From Nitrosotalea sp. (lineage in GTDB: Archaea; Thermoproteota; Nitrososphaeria; Nitrososphaerales; Nitrosopumilaceae), in NCBI GenBank assembly GCA_025449485.1, contig JANWJG010000014.1:1-35156 (forward strand): DNA of 35,156 nucleotides. Reading direction: 5' to 3'. Below, one piece after another: positions 1-7,199 of the stretch. The notes under the pieces were generated by a model, which worked only from the letters and a program-made list of their open reading frames with translations, was not told the DNA's origin and searched no databases. Numbering within the stretch: the first letter of the stretch is position 1; every line of letters starts with the position of its first letter. The translations under genes were made by a program, and so were the position numbers.

Positions 1-164
1 ATCAACTAATGTCTTACATCCACAGACTACGACCAAAGCTTAGACGAGTAATTGTAAACCACGGTGAGCGACGCAAGTGTGAAAACTTGGCAAGCTCTGT
101 GCACAGGATGTTTAGAATTGCAACAACATGTCCTCAAGTGCAAGAAGGAATTAGATTACTTTAG
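1..164 (+). CDS. C-terminal end of aCPSF1/FttA, archaeal KH-domain beta-CASP ribonuclease (partial)
   Basis: The open frame enters from the left edge (codons from base 3) and stops at TAG 162-164, giving 53 residues. It is absent from the ORF track because no start lies in the window. It reads ..LRPKLRRVIVNHGERRKCENLA.. and ends ..CPQVQEGIRLL. The VNHGE element matches the conserved C-terminal histidine motif of beta-CASP metallo-beta-lactamase nucleases, and the arginine-rich flanks and short tail fit archaeal aCPSF1. That family couples 3'-end RNA cleavage to transcription termination. The stop overlaps the convergent sepF-like gene by 9 bases. The family is recognised from memory; the catalytic metallo-beta-lactamase and KH domains lie outside the window. 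Confidence 0.82.
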   Translation, partial: QLMSYIHRLRPKLRRVIVNHGERRKCENLASSVHRMFRIATTCPQVQEGIRLL

Positions 165-434
165 ATCGTATTCTGCTCGCCAGATCTTGACTCCCGATGG
201 AGTTACAATGATTCTCTCTTCACCAAGTCTTGCGATATCTGCATCAGCATTTTTTGCAATGTTGTAAATTTCCTCAACAGCCTTTCTTAATTCATCCACA
301 TTTTTTTGTGCAAGTGGGGTTACCCTGAGAACCAAAATCATTCCCTTTTTGATGTCCTCTTTTACACTATGCACATCGCTATAGTCCCTCAAAGTTATTG
401 CCTTGAGGTAGGTGGGCGCCTTTTGCTGCTGCAT
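156..434 (-). CDS. sepF: Archaeal SepF-like cell-division protein
   Basis: A 92-residue protein, the right size for archaeal SepF, which lacks the long linker of bacterial SepF. The body consists of one SepF core domain: a strand with MILVLRVTPL, a helix LRKAVEEIYNIAKN, then ARLGEERIIVTPSGVKIW, the usual C-terminal strand pair. In archaea with FtsZ, SepF anchors the ring to the membrane and binds FtsZ; in ammonia-oxidising archaea, which mainly divide with Cdv proteins, its role is less clear. The N-terminus MQQQKAPTYLKAITL could be a short amphipathic membrane-binding segment. The gene converges on the aCPSF1 gene with a 9-base overlap. Confidence 0.85.
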   Translation of the reverse strand: MQQQKAPTYLKAITLRDYSDVHSVKEDIKKGMILVLRVTPLAQKNVDELRKAVEEIYNIAKNADADIARLGEERIIVTPSGVKIWRAEYDLK

Positions 435-504
435 ACTTTCTAAACGATCAACTCCCCCAAAAAGTCTTTCTAGTCAATTATACCTCACAGATTAGCTTGC
501 GTGG

Positions 505-1551
505 CTAAATTCTATACTGCAGGTATTCTGGTTCTGTTATGGAACCGGTTACAATCTCTGACTTGGTACCATTCTTTTCTATCAAGACTGTACCCTGTTG
601 GTCCCTTGGTGCATCAGAGTATCGCAAAGCAATAGAGGCAGCTAGTTTCATATTTTTTTCAGAATCTTCGCCTCGCAATAATGAAATCGGACCGACATGA
701 TCTTTTGCATCAAACAAAACATCGCCAGGCAATGCAAGTGACTTTATCATTTCATTTTCGTCCTTGTGTCTTCCTACAATGAATTTTGTGGTTCCATCAA
801 ATCTAAAATGTCTTCCAATTTTTAGCAAGTCAATGTCATTTGTGTTTGGAGTTTCAGTATGCTTGAAAAGATCTTTTGCTCGTATAGAAAATGCAGGATC
901 AGTAAGTAAGCAACCTCCTCCAGCATTTGGTGGATTCTCAAAACCAAACTCATGGGCCATCTTTAGTTGTTCTTTTCTAGAACGGCCTCGGATCATTCCA
1001 AGGTTCTCTCGTTTGATTATTCCATCCATCTCAGGTTTTGTCGGTGGCAACAATGCTGCAGATAATGGTCTTACAATAATTCCTTCTAATCCAGATTCTT
1101 TCTCTATTGTTTTCAATGCAGGAGCAAACTGACTCATCGGTCTTTGTCCCAGTACCTCACCTGAGATGATAAACTCTGCACCAATCTCATCCATCACTTT
1201 TTTTCCTGCCTTGAACATCATGGAACGGCAGTCAATGCATGGATTCATTCCAGAACCAAAACCGTGTTTTGGTTTTTTTAGCATCTCGATGTAATCGTCA
1301 CCCAAGTATACAGTCTTCAGGTCAACACCCAAAGAGTCTGCAGTCTCTCTAATTTCAAATCCACATCCTCTACCGCAATCAAAATCACAAAACGGAGTCT
1401 TGATTGCAACAGCAGTTACATCAAATCCTTGGTTCTGCATCATCTTTACAGCTAGCCTACTATCAAGACCTCCTGACAATAATGCTACAACTTTCTTTTT
1501 CTCTTCCACAAAACCACAGGGTCTTTTTCCAATATCTAAACCTTCCAGCAA
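505..1551 (-). CDS. PP-loop ATPase of the tRNA thiouridylase (MnmA/ThiI-like) type
   Basis: A 348-residue protein. The PP-loop motif SGGLDS near residue 26 adenylates the substrate in N-type ATP pyrophosphatases. Two cysteine clusters follow: FCDFDCGRGCG (about 54-64) and NPCIDC (about 103-108), which could bind a metal or iron-sulfur cluster and carry persulfide sulfur. The layout matches archaeal homologues of COG0482 (tRNA 2-thiouridylase-like) more than canonical ThiI because no THUMP domain is present. The C-terminal ~120 residues look like a separate alpha/beta domain. The ORF-track start is a TTG at 1551; a GTG at 1509, nearer the PP-loop, is a possible alternative. The gene is divergent from the peptidase gene with about 30 bases between them. 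The tRNA target is inferred. Confidence 0.72.
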   Translation of the reverse strand: MLEGLDIGKRPCGFVEEKKKVVALLSGGLDSRLAVKMMQNQGFDVTAVAIKTPFCDFDCGRGCGFEIRETADSLGVDLKTVYLGDDYIEMLKKPKHGFGSGMNPCIDCRSMMFKAGKKVMDEIGAEFIISGEVLGQRPMSQFAPALKTIEKESGLEGIIVRPLSAALLPPTKPEMDGIIKRENLGMIRGRSRKEQLKMAHEFGFENPPNAGGGCLLTDPAFSIRAKDLFKHTETPNTNDIDLLKIGRHFRFDGTTKFIVGRHKDENEMIKSLALPGDVLFDAKDHVGPISLLRGEDSEKNMKLAASIALRYSDAPRDQQGTVLIEKNGTKSEIVTGSITEPEYLQYRI

Positions 1552-1583
1552 ATATAAAATGGTACAATGATACAGTTATCACA

Positions 1584-2645
1584 TTGAACCAACGCAGAAA
1601 GAACCTTTTGAAATATTGCGGTACCATGGGATGCGATGCACTTGTTGCATTTGAGCCTGAAAATCTATTTTACATGACTGGATTTTGGGGAGAGGCAATC
1701 GGTATACTTGACAAAAATGGCTGTACGATTGTATCTCCTGAACTTGAAATGGGAAGGGCAAAAGTAGAGTCTACTGACTGTGACGTGGTAAAATCCGAGC
1801 GTGGCAAGGGCTCCATTGGTACGGTCATAAACAAATTACAAAAAAACAAGGTCTGCACAGACAGCGACAGTTATGGTATAGTATCAAGCCTCAAAAAATC
1901 ACTGCCAAAAGTAGAATCATCAACTGAGCCATTTTATCGCGCAAGAGAGGTAAAAGATTCCAAAGAGATTGCCATTCTGCAAAAGGCATCCTCGATACTT
2001 GATGAGATGTATGAGATGTGTGTTGATACCATGATGATTGGCCAGACAGAGACACAACTCCAGACCATACTCATGCAGTATGGAATGGAGCGAGGAATGT
2101 TTGCAACTGGATACAAGTCAACGTTAAATCCATTGATTATAGCAGGCGGACCAAATGGTTCTCTGCCACATGCCCAAGTGACTGACAGAAAATTCAAGAG
2201 CGGCGACATGGTTGTAGTTGATCTTACTCTACGATACCAGGGATATGTCTCCGATGCAACAAGAACATTTGGTGTTGGCAAAGTTTCTGATGAAGCAAAA
2301 AAGGTCTATGAGATTGTGCGACAATCACAAGAAGCGGGATTAAAAGCTGTCAAGCCAGGAGTTTCATGCAAGTCTGTTGATGATAATTGCAGAAATGTAA
2401 TAGAAAAGAAACACTATGGAAGATTTTTCATCCACTCGACAGGTCATGGAATAGGACTGGAGGTACATGAATTGCCAAACATTGGTCCATCAAGCAAAGC
2501 TGTACTATCAAAGAACATGGCAGTTACAGTGGAACCGGGAATATCCATTCCAAAAAAGTTTGGCATAAGAATTGAAGACTCTGTAATTGTTGGAAACAAG
2601 GTAAACGTAATGCACAAGTTTACAAAAGAATTGATTACGGTATAA
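1584..2645 (+). CDS. M24 metallopeptidase, Xaa-Pro dipeptidase (PepQ-like)
   Basis: The ORF track begins at 1404, but its first 60 residues are antisense to the thiouridylase gene. A TATA-like run (TATAAAAT, 1553-1560) lies just under 30 bases upstream of TTG 1584, so a leaderless TTG start giving 353 residues is the better choice and fits the usual Xaa-Pro peptidase length. The N-terminal creatinase-like domain contains ENLFYMTGF. The C-terminal pita-bread domain carries the dinuclear metal ligands: VVVDLTL (Asp), YVSDATRTF (Asp), HSTGHGIGLEVHE (His), VTVEPGI (Glu) and RIEDSV (Glu). It should remove residues in front of proline in short peptides in the cytosol. An ATG at about 1626 would cut into the fold. 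Confidence 0.88.
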   Translation: MNQRRKNLLKYCGTMGCDALVAFEPENLFYMTGFWGEAIGILDKNGCTIVSPELEMGRAKVESTDCDVVKSERGKGSIGTVINKLQKNKVCTDSDSYGIVSSLKKSLPKVESSTEPFYRAREVKDSKEIAILQKASSILDEMYEMCVDTMMIGQTETQLQTILMQYGMERGMFATGYKSTLNPLIIAGGPNGSLPHAQVTDRKFKSGDMVVVDLTLRYQGYVSDATRTFGVGKVSDEAKKVYEIVRQSQEAGLKAVKPGVSCKSVDDNCRNVIEKKHYGRFFIHSTGHGIGLEVHELPNIGPSSKAVLSKNMAVTVEPGISIPKKFGIRIEDSVIVGNKVNVMHKFTKELITV

Positions 2646-2683
2646 TTGTACAATTCGCTTTTAAATTTCTTGCAAGAAAAATT

Positions 2684-3247
2684 CTAATCTTGATATCGCA
2701 TCAGTTTTTTTTCTTCAAGCAATGTATGCAAATTGTGAACTGATCTATGTACTTCGGATTCTTTTCGCGCTCCTACACATACAAGTTTTCCAGAAACAAA
2801 AATCAAGGTCACAGTTTTTGGGTCAATCATCCTGTGTATGACACCGGGAAATTGCTCTGGCTCATACATGCTTCTTGGGAGGCTTCTTGCAGCCATTGAC
2901 AAGTGAACTCCTCCACCAAGGTCTACTGATGCAACTATGTTTTGAATCGTTATTACAGCATCATTTTTTATCTTTATCTTGGCCTTGCGGAGTTGTTGTA
3001 TCACTGTCTGTATTGCACTAATTGCAGTTTCTTCAGATTTTGAACCTGTGCAAACAAATTTGCCTGAACTAAATATGAGAGTCGCAGTTCTTGGCGATTT
3101 CAATCTAAATACCAGACCTGGAAATTGTGCTGGATTGTATTCTGCTTCTGGAAATGCCTTTGTTATTTCTACAAGATCAATTTTTTGATCAACTGATGCA
3201 GAAGCAACCACATTAACTATTTGTACAATTGGTTTTGTCTGTGGCAT
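2684..3247 (-). CDS. tbp: TATA-box-binding protein (TBP)
   Basis: An archaeal general transcription factor of 187 residues from this start. Two direct repeats of the saddle fold are visible: IVNVVASASVDQKIDL..FPGLVFRLKSPRTATLIFSSGKFVCTGSKS and IVASVDLGGGVHL..FPGVIHRMIDPKTVTLIFVSGKLVCVGA. The paired FPG(L/V) and LIF.SGK..C.G elements are diagnostic and include the DNA-intercalating phenylalanine positions. I chose the internal ATG at 3247 (MPQTKP) over the track's ATG at 3271 because the upstream one sits inside an ATATATAT TATA box about 25 bases before 3247, and family members usually begin MPQTKP. It ends convergent with the peptidase gene, 38 bases apart. Confidence 0.95.
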   Translation of the reverse strand: MPQTKPIVQIVNVVASASVDQKIDLVEITKAFPEAEYNPAQFPGLVFRLKSPRTATLIFSSGKFVCTGSKSEETAISAIQTVIQQLRKAKIKIKNDAVITIQNIVASVDLGGGVHLSMAARSLPRSMYEPEQFPGVIHRMIDPKTVTLIFVSGKLVCVGARKESEVHRSVHNLHTLLEEKKLMRYQD

Positions 3248-3267
3248 CCCCTGAATGCAATGTTGTA

Positions 3268-3279
3268 TCATATATATCC
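3268..3279 (-). promoter_or_regulatory. TATA box of tbp
   Basis: On the minus strand the run GGATATATATGA lies about 25 bases before the ATG at 3247. This is the spacing expected for a leaderless archaeal transcript, and it decides the tbp start. Confidence 0.6.
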
Positions 3280-3400
3280 AGAATGTGGAATATGTAATGT
3301 ACTAATATTATACCAAACAAGAAAAATTTTTTATTTTTACTTGCATAATGTACAAAACTATTTTGGTAGATTACGAATTATATGTAATTGAAAAATTTAA

Positions 3401-3853
3401 TCACTCTTTTTCTTTGTACAATTTTACAGATTTGGCAATGATATTCACACAGATCATGTATACAATAAATGAAATTGATTGTGCCAAAGCAGATGAAGCA
3501 TATGCTTCATAGTCTCTGACTAGCAGATAGTATTGCAATATCCACCTGCATATGACATAGATTATCTCTCCTGTTCCAAGTGAAGTAATAATTTTTACAA
3601 GATCTGTTTTCAGCCTGGATTTATCCAGTTTGCCTGATTCTAGGAGATATTTTTTCCTATTATCGATATAGAAAAAACCCGAAAAAGCTGCATAATATAC
3701 TGATAGATCAACTACAAGCGTTGCAGAACTATTGACATATTTTGCCTGTAATGCAAATATCTGTGATGCTATGGCAGAGATTGTAACTGATGCAAGAAAT
3801 GCAAAAAAGATATTCTTGTTTAGTTTCAGATATTCTTTATACTGGTTATTCAC
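3401..3853 (-). CDS. Four-helix integral membrane protein, function unknown
   Basis: A 150-residue protein that I do not recognise. Hydrophobic segments lie at about residues 15-35, 44-62, 86-110 and 121-142, separated by a basic loop (DNRKKYLLESGKLDKSRLK), so both ends are probably cytoplasmic. The C-terminus is charged (KSVKLYKEKE). No catalytic or transport motif is visible. The 129 bases between it and tbp hold one copy of GTAGATTACG (3366-3375) but no gene. The very AT-rich surroundings resemble those of other small lineage-specific proteins in this window. Confidence 0.6.
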   Translation of the reverse strand: MNNQYKEYLKLNKNIFFAFLASVTISAIASQIFALQAKYVNSSATLVVDLSVYYAAFSGFFYIDNRKKYLLESGKLDKSRLKTDLVKIITSLGTGEIIYVICRWILQYYLLVRDYEAYASSALAQSISFIVYMICVNIIAKSVKLYKEKE

Positions 3854-3987
3854 TATCTTGTTATTTCACATGTTACAGATAAATTCAATCACTAGAAAAT
3901 CTGTCGCAAAATATTACCATCTTGATATGATAGATGTCATTTTATCAAAACAAGATTTTTCTAGTATGACCTGCTAGTTAGACTGTC

Positions 3988-4110
3988 ATGGTAAGACTAA
4001 GCGATCTTAGGGCATGTAAAAATTGCCACATGGTGTATTTCAAGACTCCATCAGAAAAGTGTGCACATTGCAATGCATCTGTGCAACAAGAAGAAATAAA
4101 ATTTGATTAG
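3988..4110 (+). CDS. Small zinc-ribbon protein (40 aa)
   Basis: Too short for the ORF track. ATG 3988 to TAG 4108-4110 encodes MVRLSDLRACKNCHMVYF followed by CAHCN and an acidic tail. The two knuckles Cys10-x2-Cys13 and Cys25-x2-Cys28 form a minimal zinc ribbon. It recalls the N-terminal knuckle arrangement of Spt4/RpoE'' but lacks the rest of that domain, so Spt4 is not assigned. It could be an adaptor in transcription or translation; no function is claimed. It follows a short AT-rich spacer and faces no overlapping gene. Confidence 0.6.
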   Translation: MVRLSDLRACKNCHMVYFKTPSEKCAHCNASVQQEEIKFD

Positions 4111-4291
4111 AACTTTGTGTATAATAACAAATTTCTACTCCTCCATATTCTTGTATGTGTAACTTACTAATTTTAGTCAATCTTGAATAACTGCCAGAAA
4201 ATACCATTTATTTGCTATATTACAGAAATTATTTTTTTATAACTACTATTTAATAGATTTTTTCTATATTAACGGCTAAAATTTGCATCTT

Positions 4292-4306
4292 ATATCATGG
4301 TGATAT
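4292..4306. repeat. 15-base perfect inverted repeat ATATCA-N3-TGATAT
   Basis: ATATCATGGTGATAT is a perfect 6-3-6 palindrome, 36 bases before the ATG of the small membrane protein and immediately upstream of TTTTATATCATA, a likely TATA box. It could be an operator. The low sequence complexity of the region makes chance a real alternative. Confidence 0.35.
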
Positions 4307-4342
4307 TTTATATCATAATAATTAGACATTGCATTTGAGAAC

Positions 4343-4501
4343 ATGTTAACTGAGCTACTTACATTAGGTGCAATTCTTGCCAGTTGCGGTCTTTTTACAT
4401 GGTCTGCAATGAAAAAATACCAAACAAAGATTGAATCTAGACTAGAAGAGATTGAATCCAGTGGTACGGAATTAGAAGTGACAGAAAGAAGATACAAGTA
4501 A
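4343..4501 (+). CDS. Small single-span membrane protein (52 aa)
   Basis: Missed by the ORF track. ATG 4343 to TAA 4499-4501. Residues 4-22 (ELLTLGAILASCGLFTWSA) form one membrane helix, followed by a basic stop-transfer KKYQTK and an acidic, probably helical tail with ESRLEEIESSG. It has an apparent TATA box about 30 bases upstream and abuts the end of the convergent pentapeptide gene with a one-base gap. The track's minus-strand ORF 4276-4530 is its antisense shadow. Function unknown. Confidence 0.5.
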   Translation: MLTELLTLGAILASCGLFTWSAMKKYQTKIESRLEEIESSGTELEVTERRYK

Positions 4502-4502
4502 T

Positions 4503-5240
4503 CTAGTGGCAGATTGGGCTTCCATGACAAGAACGATCTGTACCAGCTGTAGCAAATCCTGATACATTAGCTCCAGTAAGATCTGCACCTGCTAAAATAG
4601 TATATGATCCATCAGCAGAATCAAGGTTTGCACCGGATAGATTAGCACCTGTTAGATCTGAAGTGCGCATGTTTACATTTGATAGATCAGCCTTTGAAAA
4701 GTTAGCACCTGCAAAGCTTACTTGTATTGCTCGTACCCATGAAAGGTTGGCTCCTGACAAATCAGCATTTTGAAAATTTGCTATTCCAAATGAAGAGCCT
4801 GCAAGGTTGGCACCTTGTAGATCTGCTCTTGCCAGATTAGCACGGTAAAAATCCATGTTTTGTGCATTAATTCCATTTAGTTTTGCACCTGCCAGATTGA
4901 CATTGTTTAGACTGGCACCTGTGATTTGTGCTCCAACAAGATTTGCACCTGAAAGATTGGTGCCATACAAATTTGCACCCTGCAGGTTTGCACCTGCCAG
5001 ATTGATTCCAGTCAAGTTAAGAAATTCTAAACTGGCACCATGTAAATCGCAATTAGACCAATCTGTATTTGCCGATGGTTTACCAGAACATGATTTTGTT
5101 TGTGTCATGCTAGAATGTGTATAGCTTGAATCTGCATATGCTGCAAGTGTTGATACTGGATTGCTTGACATCATAGTAAATAACAAAACTGATACTGCGC
5201 CAATCCACAGCAATGAGACATTTTTCTTATTTGTTTGCAA
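4503..5240 (-). CDS. Secreted pentapeptide-repeat protein
   Basis: A 245-residue protein. A cleavable signal peptide is likely at residues 1-37 (basic MQTNKKN, hydrophobic LLWIGAVSVLLFTMM, small residues ..TLAAYADSS). From about residue 63 to 232 there are more than 30 A(N/D)LxG-type pentapeptides such as LAGANLQGANLYGTNLSGANL, which fold into a right-handed quadrilateral beta-helix. Cys51 and Cys64 near the N-terminus and two cysteines in the last 13 residues could cap the helix by disulfides. The exported location distinguishes it from gyrase-protecting, cytosolic pentapeptide proteins; a surface or binding role is more likely. The start is leaderless, with TTTTATAC about 27 bases upstream, and is preceded by a tandem 33-base-spaced DNA element. 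Confidence 0.88.
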   Translation of the reverse strand: MQTNKKNVSLLWIGAVSVLLFTMMSSNPVSTLAAYADSSYTHSSMTQTKSCSGKPSANTDWSNCDLHGASLEFLNLTGINLAGANLQGANLYGTNLSGANLVGAQITGASLNNVNLAGAKLNGINAQNMDFYRANLARADLQGANLAGSSFGIANFQNADLSGANLSWVRAIQVSFAGANFSKADLSNVNMRTSDLTGANLSGANLDSADGSYTILAGADLTGANVSGFATAGTDRSCHGSPICH

Positions 5241-5287
5241 AGCACCAACTGGATCTAATCTTTGTATAAAAGGATGTCTTAAAAAAA

Positions 5288-5330
5288 CGTAAACTACAAA
5301 ATCAGTCTCACAAAGTTATACGTAAACTGC
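5288..5330 (-). promoter_or_regulatory. Tandem direct-repeat element upstream of the pentapeptide gene
   Basis: Read on the minus strand: GCAGTTTACG (5330-5321) then GTAGTTTACG (5297-5288), start points exactly 33 bases apart. The proximal copy ends about 20 bases upstream of the presumed TATA centre (near 5268), the position of archaeal activator sites. The same paired arrangement occurs before two other genes in this window (16506-16548 and 23216-23258). Confidence 0.55.
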
Positions 5331-5376
5331 AAAATTAATTTTTGAATAAATTCTCTAACATGTAAACAATAAATCT

Positions 5377-5398
5377 ATCAGATAAAATCTAATCTGAT
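5377..5398. repeat. Inverted repeat ATCAGAT-N8-ATCTGAT
   Basis: A perfect 7-8-7 inverted repeat about 20 bases upstream of the AATTTATC TATA-like element of the deoxyhypusine-synthase-like gene. It could be an operator or a small hairpin; no T-tract follows, so a terminator is unlikely. Confidence 0.35.
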
Positions 5399-5446
5399 GT
5401 TACTGTAATTAGAAAATTTATCTAGTAGAATAAATTATACGGTCTG

Positions 5447-6463
5447 ATGGATTATCATCACTTTCATGGAAAAAATATTCCTCACATAGAAATCAATCCA
5501 GATATGAAAATTGATGATCTTGTAGAAATTTATGCAAGCTCAGGTTACAACGCAAGACAGCTTGGAGAAGCTGCAAAATTATTTAGAAAAATGATCGAAG
5601 ATGATGCAACAATATGTCTTACTATTGCAGGTGCCATGACACCAGTTGGATTTGGTGGCCTGTTCAAATCCTTGATTACAAATGGATTTGTAGACTGGAT
5701 AATATCTACTGGTTCTAACCTGTATCACGAAGATCATTTTGCGTGGAACTTGCCTGTGAAGCAAGGACATTTTGAAGTAGATGATATGGTTCTCTACCAA
5801 AAAGATATTGTCAGAATAAGAGATGTCTACATCAAAGGAGAAGAGACACTCAAAGAGCAAGATAGAATTGTATACAAAATGTTTGAAGATAATTTAATTG
5901 AAAAACCATTTACTACAGCAGAATTTGCAAACTGGATGGGCAGGTATTCAAAAGAGCATTCAAAAAATCCAGAAAAAAGTTTTGTTGTTTCTGCATATGA
6001 TTACGATGTTCCTTTGTACATCTCAACTCTGAAAGATTCTTCACTTGCACTTGACTTGGCACCCCTAAGATTGGCTGGCAAGCAATTTCCCCTAGATTTT
6101 GTGAGGGAAATAATTGAACAAGCAGCAATCTTGTACAACTCAAAAAAAGCAGGAATTGTTGAGATAGGTGGGGGTGTTCCTAAAAATACTGCCCAGCAGA
6201 CAGGTCCACTGCTAGACCAGATTCTAGGATTGGGGCACGGCGGACAAAACTATATCATACAAATTACTGATGCAAGACCTGATACAGGAGGTTTGTCTGG
6301 TGCCACACTTCAGGAAGGTAAGAGCTGGGGCAAGGTAAAGGATTCTCATGAAGACGTCATTGTAGTATATGCAGATGCAACCATTGCATTTCCAGTTCTA
6401 TGTCTATATGCATTGAGCATGGAGAGTCCTAGAAAACCAAAACGATTGTACAAAAAGTTGTGA
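5447..6463 (+). CDS. Deoxyhypusine-synthase-like protein (paralogue without the KHH motif)
   Basis: A 338-residue homologue of deoxyhypusine synthase. Recognisable parts are CLTIAGAMTPVGFGGL (57-72), IISTGSNLYHED (85-96), the glycine-rich GGGVPKN (241-247) and GKSWGK, whose Lys296 matches the catalytic lysine that forms the imine intermediate. Where the genuine enzyme has SKHH with the base histidine, this one has PKNT. This GGGVPKN...GGLSGAT layout resembles the bacterial DHS-like group, some members of which make homospermidine or related polyamines from small amines rather than modifying eIF5A. It lies next to arginine decarboxylase and a genuine DHS, so a polyamine-forming role is inferred. 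The start ATG is preceded by a TATA-like AATTTATC about 28 bases upstream. Confidence 0.8.
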   Translation: MDYHHFHGKNIPHIEINPDMKIDDLVEIYASSGYNARQLGEAAKLFRKMIEDDATICLTIAGAMTPVGFGGLFKSLITNGFVDWIISTGSNLYHEDHFAWNLPVKQGHFEVDDMVLYQKDIVRIRDVYIKGEETLKEQDRIVYKMFEDNLIEKPFTTAEFANWMGRYSKEHSKNPEKSFVVSAYDYDVPLYISTLKDSSLALDLAPLRLAGKQFPLDFVREIIEQAAILYNSKKAGIVEIGGGVPKNTAQQTGPLLDQILGLGHGGQNYIIQITDARPDTGGLSGATLQEGKSWGKVKDSHEDVIVVYADATIAFPVLCLYALSMESPRKPKRLYKKL

Positions 6464-6554
6464 AAATATTATGATGAACTGTCTGAAACTTATTTTAACA
6501 AAAAGAAATTAAATCAACCATAAAACAGATTTTTCTATATTTACAAAATTATTT

Positions 6555-7106
6555 TTATAGAATCAAAACTGCAGCAGAAAAAACTGTTGTCCATCTGCCC
6601 TTAGAATCTCCCACTGCACTCTGTGTGATGTTTCTTGTCTTGTATATCTGTCCAGACACCTTCCATTGTTGCCTTTTTTGATCCCAGTTCTTGTCTACAT
6701 CAAATGGTATTCCAATAGATGATGCTAACATCTGAGCTGCAATATCCTCTGCATAATCTCCAGCTTCTTTTTCTGTCTCTCCAAAAGACTGATATTCTGA
6801 TAAATATCCCCACTTTTTCTTGTCAGTTGGCTCTGCCAATCCAACTGATGCAGCCATCAATCTATGTGGTTCATTAGATTGCTGTCGTGCGTAGATTACG
6901 AATTGTACACTACCAGGACGAATCAGCTTTAATCCCTCAGTGCGTGATATTACTTTGGCTCCTGGAGGAAATATGCTTGAAATCAACACCAAATTCGTGT
7001 TTGGTATGCCTGCATCTCGTAGCGCAAATTCAAAACTTGTGAGTTGATCCTGATGTATGCCTTTGCCTCTGGTAAGAAATATTTTTTTTGGAACCAGATC
7101 TAGCAT
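6555..7106 (-). CDS. Pyruvoyl-dependent arginine decarboxylase
   Basis: It converts arginine to agmatine and CO2, the first step to putrescine and spermidine in many archaea. The proenzyme self-cleaves between the serines in LISSIFPPGA (Ser50-Ser51 counted from the ORF-track start), and the second serine becomes the pyruvoyl group. FLTRGKGIHQD at the N-terminus and GYLSEYQ in the C-terminal chain are also typical. I prefer the ATG at 7106 (MLDLVPKK, 183 residues) to 7127 because TTTAAATA lies 27 bases before it; the track's ATG at 7127 adds seven residues and remains possible. It lies between two deoxyhypusine synthase homologues, convergent with the first and divergent from the second. Spermidine derived from its product is the substrate for hypusine synthesis. 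Confidence 0.88.
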   Translation of the reverse strand: MLDLVPKKIFLTRGKGIHQDQLTSFEFALRDAGIPNTNLVLISSIFPPGAKVISRTEGLKLIRPGSVQFVIYARQQSNEPHRLMAASVGLAEPTDKKKWGYLSEYQSFGETEKEAGDYAEDIAAQMLASSIGIPFDVDKNWDQKRQQWKVSGQIYKTRNITQSAVGDSKGRWTTVFSAAVLIL

Positions 7107-7199
7107 CATCTTCAATCTAGCTAACATGTATTTAAAATCTTTCTAAATACAATAAATGAAATTTCAAGAAATTTATACTACCAAGTAAATTACAAGTGG

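Noticed and set aside
64-267. Plus-strand ORF of 67 residues from the track, with cysteines
   Set aside because: It overlaps the real aCPSF1 C-terminus in another frame and the antisense of sepF; its second half is a shadow of sepF.
1404-1583. N-terminal 60 residues of the M24 peptidase ORF
   Set aside because: They are antisense to the thiouridylase coding region, have no family match, and a TATA-like box at 1553-1560 points to TTG 1584.
3366-3375. Single GTAGATTACG between tbp and the membrane-protein gene
   Set aside because: It points away from tbp, has no partner at 33 bases and no plus-strand gene follows closely, so it was not counted with the tandem elements.
3988-4110. Assignment of the 40-residue zinc ribbon as Spt4 (RpoE'')
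   Set aside because: Only the cysteine knuckles fit; the rest of the Spt4 domain is missing.
6891-6900. A further GTAGATTACG copy inside the arginine decarboxylase gene
   Set aside because: It is within coding sequence, unpaired at 33 bases, and has no suitably placed promoter.
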